From the NCBI GenBank assembly GCA_937997635.1, contig CALLFA010000066.1:1-52279 (forward strand): 52,279 bases of DNA. The letters are read 5' to 3'. Source of the stretch: an uncultured Saprospiraceae bacterium. GTDB lineage: Bacteria; Bacteroidota; Bacteroidia; Chitinophagales; Saprospiraceae. Of the stretch, positions 47,283 through 52,279 are shown one piece after another. Within the stretch, counting starts at the first letter, position 1; each line of letters starts with the position of its first letter. Made by a program: the position numbers and the translations under genes. The notes under the pieces are model-generated. The model searched no databases and was not told the DNA's origin. It saw only the letters and a program-made list of their open reading frames with translations.

Positions 47283-50099
47283 ATGAACGTATATGATGTT
47301 GCTCAAGATGAGAAAGGCTATTTGTGGGTAGCAACTGAAGAAGGTGTTTGTAAGTTTGATGGATACAATTTCAAACTGATGGATCTTAATGAGGACTCTG
47401 TAAGTGACGAAATAATTTCACTTTTTATCGACTCCAATGATCGGGTTTGGCTCAATTCTACTGGTCCTCTTAGATATATTGAAAATGACTCGGTCTTCTT
47501 GATCGAAGAAGTTCTACTCAGTTTTGATTGGAATTTTAAAATGTTTGAAGATGATTTCGGCAATTTATGGGTAGCAACTGGTACATCTGTTTTTTGGTTG
47601 GATGCGGAGACCTTAGAGCTAAAATCCATACCAGATAACATGTTTGATCAATCATTTCACTATAAGTTATTAGCTAACCATAATTCTAAGGTATACTTAC
47701 TTACTCTCGGTGGAATACAAGTGATTAGTGACAAAACAAGCATTGATACGATCCGTTATCCTGCTTCAGAAAATGCAAATAATTCTGATAAATATAGGTC
47801 AATAATTAACTGGCCAAATCTGTATTATATAGATTACGATGGGCTCTGGAAATTGAATTTGAAGACGAACGAAAAGAATCAAATTGACGATACCTATCGA
47901 AGTATAAAGGAGTTGGGTTATCATGATGGAACACTTACTGCAAGCTTAGAATCTGGAGGGTTTTTAACTTGTACAATGGATAAAAATGGTGAGGTGATAC
48001 ATAAAAGAACATACTTTGAGCAGCTTAATGCAGCACGTTCTTATTTTGACAATCATAATAATTTATGGATTCCGACCTTAACAACGGGTTTGTATCTGTA
48101 TAAACCAAAATCAAAATACATCAAAAATTTTGTTAGAAGCAAAGAAGTAAATTCGATCGCGATAAATCATATGTATGCTGATGATAACAATACTTCTGTT
48201 TGGTTAGGTGGTTTTAATGGAATGTTATATGAGGTCGACGGTAGTTCAATAGTCCAGAAAATAAACACCAATCAAGCAAGCAAGCAATATAATCGCATTA
48301 CCGGCTTTGAGAAAATTAATGAAAATGATTTTTTCGTAGCAACAGACGAAGGCCTTTTCGAATATAGAAACGGACAACAAAAAAGTATCCTTCAAGTGCC
48401 GATTAAAGGACTTGATGTCAAAAAAGACTTAATTGCGTTATGTACAAAACAATATATCAGAGCACAAAACTTAGATCAATTTTTGGGATCTAGTGCTACT
48501 CAAAATGAAGCTTCAATAGATGATGCTAATGGTATCCATTACTTTAATAAAACTCAAGTCAATAGTACCTTTGTTGATTCTAAGGAGAACATTTGGATTA
48601 GTGATAAGGAACATGGACTTTATAAAGTTGACGAATCTGATACAACTTTTTATTATGCCATCTCACCTATATTCAAAAGACAATGTCAAGAAATTACCGA
48701 ATTACAATCAGGTGAAATTGTTGTTGCTTTAAAAGGCAGAGGAATTGTGATAATAAAGGATGATGAATTTAGTATAATAAAATTGATTGATAAATCTACT
48801 GGGTTAAGGACAAATGAAATAAGTTCTATTTCTGTAAATAAGAAATTTATTTTTGCAGGAACGACGACGGGATTCATTACTATAAATAGGGAAATAGAAA
48901 ATGTCAAAGACCAATCTGAGTCGGAAGCACCTACTTATATTTCAAACATCATTGTAAATGGGGAATCTATTCCATATGATACCATGATGCTATTAGAAGA
49001 TGACCAAAACGACATAAATTTTAAATACTCCAGCATAAATTTTGATAGTCCGAATACAGCCTATTACGCATATAAATTAGAGGGGATTGATAGTCTGTGG
49101 AACTCTACAAATTCTATTCAAGCTAGATACAATAATTTAGGTGCAGGTGATTATGTTTTCAATGTAGGTGTTTCATCAGCTCCGAATGCTGTACCCCAAA
49201 ACCCAACGCGAATAGCAATCAGTATCAAACAACGATTTGTTGATACACTTGCATTTAAGTTTATCGCATTCTTATTATTCACAGCTTTGGCGGGAGTAAT
49301 TATCCTATCTAGATTTCAGAAGTACCAAAAAAATGTACTTAAAAGTGAAGTCCGAATAAAAACAAAAGAACTTCAGTTATCAGTAAAAAAATTAGAATCT
49401 GTAAATTTGCAACTAAAACAATCTAATCAGATTCTTAAGAACTATGCGCATATCGCATCACATGATTTAAAATCTCCTTTAAGGCATATTGGCGCATTCA
49501 TTCAACTGTTTAAAGTAAAAAACAAAGGTAAGCTTGATGACGTTGATCTGAGTTACTTGGATAAGTCCATGAGTAGTGTCAACAAAATGGAAAAGACCAT
49601 TAATGACTTGCTGGTCTTCGCATCTATCAATAAGCAAACGAGTAAAGAACAAATAAACATAAACCAGCTGATAACGGAAATAAAAATTGAGCTGCAAGAC
49701 CTTATTGAAAGTCGCAATGTTACGATTAATACATATGCTCTGGAGAGGAATATTGTATCAAATGTAACAGGGTTAAAGCAAGTATTTCAAAACCTAATAG
49801 AAAATGCCATCAAGTACAACAGGAGTAATAATCCAACATTAGAGATAACATATTCAAACACGCAAAACCTGCATAAATTTGAAGTGTCAGATAATGGAAT
49901 AGGCATTCCTTCTAAGTTCAGAACATCAATTTTTGATATTTTCAAACGATTACATAGTGACAATGATTTTGAGGGCTCTGGTATTGGTCTTGCTATATGT
50001 AAGCGAATTATTGATAGATCAGGAGGAAATATAAGTGTAGAACCAAACTATCCTCAAGGGTCAACATTCATATTTACCATCCCAAAAATAGAGTTGTAG
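47283..50099 (+). CDS. Two-component sensor histidine kinase with periplasmic propeller and Y_Y_Y domain
   Basis: From the first standard start (ATG 47283) the protein has 938 residues, but the frame is open upstream to 47154 and encodes a likely signal peptide (PIYILIFLACCSSLLS) and YTVNDGLPSMNVYDV, the normal start of such propellers. The true start is probably near 47169 at a nonstandard codon (ATC). Repeats of the reg_prop type (GYLWVATEEGVCKFDG, NLWVATGT) occupy about 1-560. A Y_Y_Y domain follows (about 565-645, AYKLEGIDSLWNS), then one TM helix (656-676), a coiled coil, a HisKA with the phospho-His in SHDLKSPLRH (His 727), and a HATPase with NLIENAIKYN, DNGIG and GSGIGLAICKR. No receiver or HTH domain is attached, unlike hybrid HTCS kinases, and no response regulator is adjacent. 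Confidence 0.88.
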   Translation: MNVYDVAQDEKGYLWVATEEGVCKFDGYNFKLMDLNEDSVSDEIISLFIDSNDRVWLNSTGPLRYIENDSVFLIEEVLLSFDWNFKMFEDDFGNLWVATGTSVFWLDAETLELKSIPDNMFDQSFHYKLLANHNSKVYLLTLGGIQVISDKTSIDTIRYPASENANNSDKYRSIINWPNLYYIDYDGLWKLNLKTNEKNQIDDTYRSIKELGYHDGTLTASLESGGFLTCTMDKNGEVIHKRTYFEQLNAARSYFDNHNNLWIPTLTTGLYLYKPKSKYIKNFVRSKEVNSIAINHMYADDNNTSVWLGGFNGMLYEVDGSSIVQKINTNQASKQYNRITGFEKINENDFFVATDEGLFEYRNGQQKSILQVPIKGLDVKKDLIALCTKQYIRAQNLDQFLGSSATQNEASIDDANGIHYFNKTQVNSTFVDSKENIWISDKEHGLYKVDESDTTFYYAISPIFKRQCQEITELQSGEIVVALKGRGIVIIKDDEFSIIKLIDKSTGLRTNEISSISVNKKFIFAGTTTGFITINREIENVKDQSESEAPTYISNIIVNGESIPYDTMMLLEDDQNDINFKYSSINFDSPNTAYYAYKLEGIDSLWNSTNSIQARYNNLGAGDYVFNVGVSSAPNAVPQNPTRIAISIKQRFVDTLAFKFIAFLLFTALAGVIILSRFQKYQKNVLKSEVRIKTKELQLSVKKLESVNLQLKQSNQILKNYAHIASHDLKSPLRHIGAFIQLFKVKNKGKLDDVDLSYLDKSMSSVNKMEKTINDLLVFASINKQTSKEQININQLITEIKIELQDLIESRNVTINTYALERNIVSNVTGLKQVFQNLIENAIKYNRSNNPTLEITYSNTQNLHKFEVSDNGIGIPSKFRTSIFDIFKRLHSDNDFEGSGIGLAICKRIIDRSGGNISVEPNYPQGSTFIFTIPKIEL

Positions 50100-50154
50100 T
50101 CCAATAGTCAATACCCCATGGATGGAGAACTGAATTTAGATACTTATCGAGCTA

Positions 50155-51216
50155 CTATTTTATTTGAGCAGCCAACCAATCTCCAACTTCACTTGTCGAA
50201 TAAGCTTTACCTGACTCAGCTATGTCTTCAGTGACAATACCTTCAACTAAAGATGTATTGACCACATCTTCAATCAACTTCGCTTCTTCTTTTAACCCGA
50301 AAGCATATTCAAACATCATGGCAGCTGACAATACAGTGCCTAATGGGTTTGCAATGTTTTTACCAGCCGCTTGTGGATAACTGCCGTGTATTGGTTCAAA
50401 GACTGAAGTGTGTTCGCCTATACTGGCAGATGGCATTAAACCCATAGATCCAGAAATGACAGAAGCTTCATCCGAAATAATATCTCCAAACATATTTTCT
50501 GTAACCACAACATCAAATCCTTCAGGCCATTGGATGATACGCATCGCTGCAGCATCTACAAACAGATACTCAGTTTCCACATCAGTATATACCTTCTCTA
50601 ATTCTTGAGCAACTTCTCTCCAAAGTCTAGATGTCTCCAATACATTAGCCTTGTCGATGACGGTCAATTTTTTTCGACGTTTTTGTGCATACTCATAGGC
50701 CAATTTTACGATCCGTTTTACTTCTGGTTTTGTATACTCACAGACATCCCAAGCTTTATCTCGAGTTTCATTTCTTCCTTTATCACCAAAGTAAATGCCA
50801 CCAGTCAGTTCTCTGATGCAAACAAAGTCTGCGTGTTCAATCAATTCTTTTCTAAGTGGGGACTTGTGTAGTAGGGAAGGAAAGACAAGTGTTGGACGTA
50901 TATTGGCATACAAACCCAATTGTTTTCTCATTCGCAATAAGCCTTGCTCAGGTCGCACTTTTGCTGAAGGGTCATTGTCAAATTTTGGATGACCAATGGC
51001 ACCAAATAAAACAGCATCTGATTTCATGCAAATGTCATGAGTCTCTGCGGGGTAAGGGTCTCCAACTTCATCAATCGCATGTGCCCCTGTAATGGCATGG
51101 GTGTAGTTAATATGGTGATCAAATTTACCGGCAACGGCATCGACAACTTTAATGGCTTGATCGATGACTTCTGGTCCGATTCCGTCTCCTGCTAATACTG
51201 CTATATTTATATCCAT
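50155..51216 (-). CDS. leuB: 3-isopropylmalate dehydrogenase
   Basis: The 353-residue protein matches LeuB throughout. The start [14 protein letters not shown], the substrate-binding [31 protein letters not shown], the metal ligand region [18 protein letters not shown], and [18 protein letters not shown] are all present. It oxidises and decarboxylates 3-isopropylmalate in leucine synthesis using NAD+. The other leu genes are not here; it follows apt on the same strand after 55 bases and may share its transcript. Confidence 0.96.
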   Translation of the reverse strand: MDINIAVLAGDGIGPEVIDQAIKVVDAVAGKFDHHINYTHAITGAHAIDEVGDPYPAETHDICMKSDAVLFGAIGHPKFDNDPSAKVRPEQGLLRMRKQLGLYANIRPTLVFPSLLHKSPLRKELIEHADFVCIRELTGGIYFGDKGRNETRDKAWDVCEYTKPEVKRIVKLAYEYAQKRRKKLTVIDKANVLETSRLWREVAQELEKVYTDVETEYLFVDAAAMRIIQWPEGFDVVVTENMFGDIISDEASVISGSMGLMPSASIGEHTSVFEPIHGSYPQAAGKNIANPLGTVLSAAMMFEYAFGLKEEAKLIEDVVNTSLVEGIVTEDIAESGKAYSTSEVGDWLAAQIK

Positions 51217-51271
51217 TGAGGAATTGTTTTTATGTTACTAATTGGTCGTTTTTAAAGAGGGCAAACATATA

Positions 51272-51805
51272 CTAATACTCAACTAAAGAAAAGATTTCAG
51301 ATGTAAAACTTGAAATTTTTTCATAGCCTGGTAAAAAACTCAAATTAATGATAAAGGAAAAGCCAGCAACCTCACTTCCAGCCGCTTTGATCAATTGAGC
51401 AGAAGCGGTAGCTGTACCCCCAGTTGCCAACAAGTCATCATGAATAAGAACACGACTCCCTTTCGGTAAATCATCTTCATGCATTTCGATTGTAGCAGAA
51501 CCATATTCTAAGTCATATGAATGCGAAATGGTTTGACCAGGCAGCTTTCCTTTCTTCCGAATGAGTATCATCGGTATGTCCAATGCTTGCGCTATGCTGG
51601 TACCATAAATAAAGCCTCTGCTGTCAATCGCACACAATGCGTCAGGCTTAATTTTCCTTGCTTCCTCAATAAATTTATCGCTGATTTCTTTTGATAACGA
51701 AGCATCAAGCAGCAGTGAAGTGATGTCTTTAAAGTTCACACCTTCTATTGGAAAATTGGGGATTTCTCTGATGGCTTCTTTGACTCTGGATGCTAATGTC
51801 GACAT
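51272..51805 (-). CDS. apt: Adenine phosphoribosyltransferase
   Basis: The 177-residue enzyme has the standard Apt sequence: IPNFPIEGVNFKDITSLL near the start, CAIDSRGFIYG, IRKKGKLPGQT, and the PRPP-binding loop VLIHDDLLATGGTA. It salvages adenine to AMP using PRPP. Length equals the family norm (about 170-180). A GC-rich tandem repeat begins about 60 bases upstream of the start and may affect the promoter region. Confidence 0.97.
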   Translation of the reverse strand: MSTLASRVKEAIREIPNFPIEGVNFKDITSLLLDASLSKEISDKFIEEARKIKPDALCAIDSRGFIYGTSIAQALDIPMILIRKKGKLPGQTISHSYDLEYGSATIEMHEDDLPKGSRVLIHDDLLATGGTATASAQLIKAAGSEVAGFSFIINLSFLPGYEKISSFTSEIFSLVEY

Positions 51806-51863
51806 GGATAATGACTAGGTTTTATTTTGTAAAATTCATGCGAAGATAGGTAAAAATGGCGTT

Positions 51864-52205
51864 TGCTCTTTGGGTCGTTCGTAAACTCGCTCTTTGGGTC
51901 GCTTGTTGGGTCGTTCGCGGGGCTCACTCGTTGGGTCGCTCGCAGGCTCGCTTGTTGGGGCGCTCGTGAACTCGCTTGTTGGGTCGCTCGCTGAGCTCGC
52001 TTGTTGGGGCGCTCGTGAACTCGCTTGTTGGGGCGCTCGTAAACTCGCTCGTTGGGTCGCTCGCTGAGCTCGCTTGTTGGGTCGCTCGCAGGCTCGCTTG
52101 TTGGGTCGCTCGCAGGCTCGCTTGTTGGGGCGCTCGTGGCCTCGCTTGTTGGGTCGCTCGTGGCCTCGCTCGTTGGGGCGCTCGTAAACTCGCTCTTAGG
52201 GGCTT
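51864..52205. repeat. GC-rich 24-bp tandem repeat array, about 14 units
   Basis: Units follow the pattern CTCGCTTGTTGGG(T/G)CGCTCG plus three or four variable bases (CAGG, TGAA, TAAA, TGGC, CTGAG). Most are 24 bp, some 25 bp, so no single reading frame is kept throughout. Variant positions (T/G in GGGTCG versus GGGGCG, TTG versus TCG) alternate irregularly, which suggests unequal exchange. The array is far richer in GC than the genome around it and lies upstream of apt. There are no spacers, so it is not CRISPR. The sequence after 52240 again holds a GC-rich fragment ending ACGAGTGAGC, so another repeat may continue beyond the window. Confidence 0.85.
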
Positions 52206-52279
52206 GTATTATAAATATTAAAATCTGTTCACTAACGATAAATAAACCAACAAGGCGTCAGCCGCCCTAACGAGTGAGC

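Noticed and set aside
51864..52205. CRISPR array
   Set aside because: Repeats are contiguous with no unique spacers, and no cas gene is present.
51976..52270. ORFs with SLVGALVN-type repeats
   Set aside because: They arise from the 24-bp tandem array, which is stop-free in several frames and has 25-bp units that break any one frame.
1..52279. tRNA or rRNA genes
   Set aside because: I looked for T-loop-like GGTTCGAATCC patterns and conserved rRNA blocks and saw none that fit; a tRNAscan would settle it.

Overview
The window looks like chromosomal DNA from an AT-rich member of the Bacteroidota, most likely a marine Saprospiria-type bacterium. The evidence is a type IX secretion (T9SS) C-terminal sorting domain on a giant surface protein, a lipoprotein TamA homologue (TamL type), lipoproteins with short signal peptides, an acyl-CoA reductase of the LuxC family, a Y_Y_Y-type propeller histidine kinase, no visible Shine-Dalgarno sequences, and several TTG/GTG starts. 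Both window edges cut through features: a fasciclin-domain gene on the left and the flank of a tandem repeat on the right.

Layout. 1-5.4 kb: end of a two-domain fasciclin protein with a clear terminator, an ECF sigma factor followed by a membrane protein with a beta-barrel-like end, and a NatAB-like ABC exporter. 5.4-6.6 kb: a 156-bp palindromic element and a secreted amidohydrolase-like protein. 6.9-23.9 kb: two adjacent secreted adhesin-like genes. The second encodes 5011 residues built from a nested repeat hierarchy, then thrombospondin-3-like, lamin-tail, dockerin-like and cohesin-like modules and a T9SS tail. 23.9-24.5 kb: a gene-free stretch full of strong hairpins. 24.5-28.5 kb: a same-strand run of an AT-hook/histone-H1-like protein, a YfcE-type phosphodiesterase, RluD, an acyl-CoA reductase and endonuclease III, with overlapping or touching genes. 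28.5-40 kb: housekeeping genes (TamL, SpoU methyltransferase, TlpA-like lipoprotein, diheme cytochrome, PurL, nucleoside phosphorylase). 40-46 kb: a PPC-domain secreted protein, a cytochrome oxidase subunit III, an esterase, small lipoproteins and TilS. 46-52 kb: a lipoprotein, a hybrid-topology sensor kinase, LeuB, Apt and a GC-rich 24-bp tandem array.

The least expected content is small and lies outside the large ORFs. Two homologous 33-residue membrane peptides (38457-38558 and 42324-42425, both minus strand) differ by many synonymous changes and share a conserved upstream block. A near-identical 156-bp imperfect palindrome occurs once near each end of the window in opposite orientation (5382-5537, 46133-46288). 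A 58-codon ORF lies downstream of tilS. The giant protein gene shows ongoing internal duplication, with exact 306-bp units and an 89-bp stretch with one mismatch shared between units 1.8 kb apart.

All calls rest on reading the sequence and remembered family features. No database search was run.
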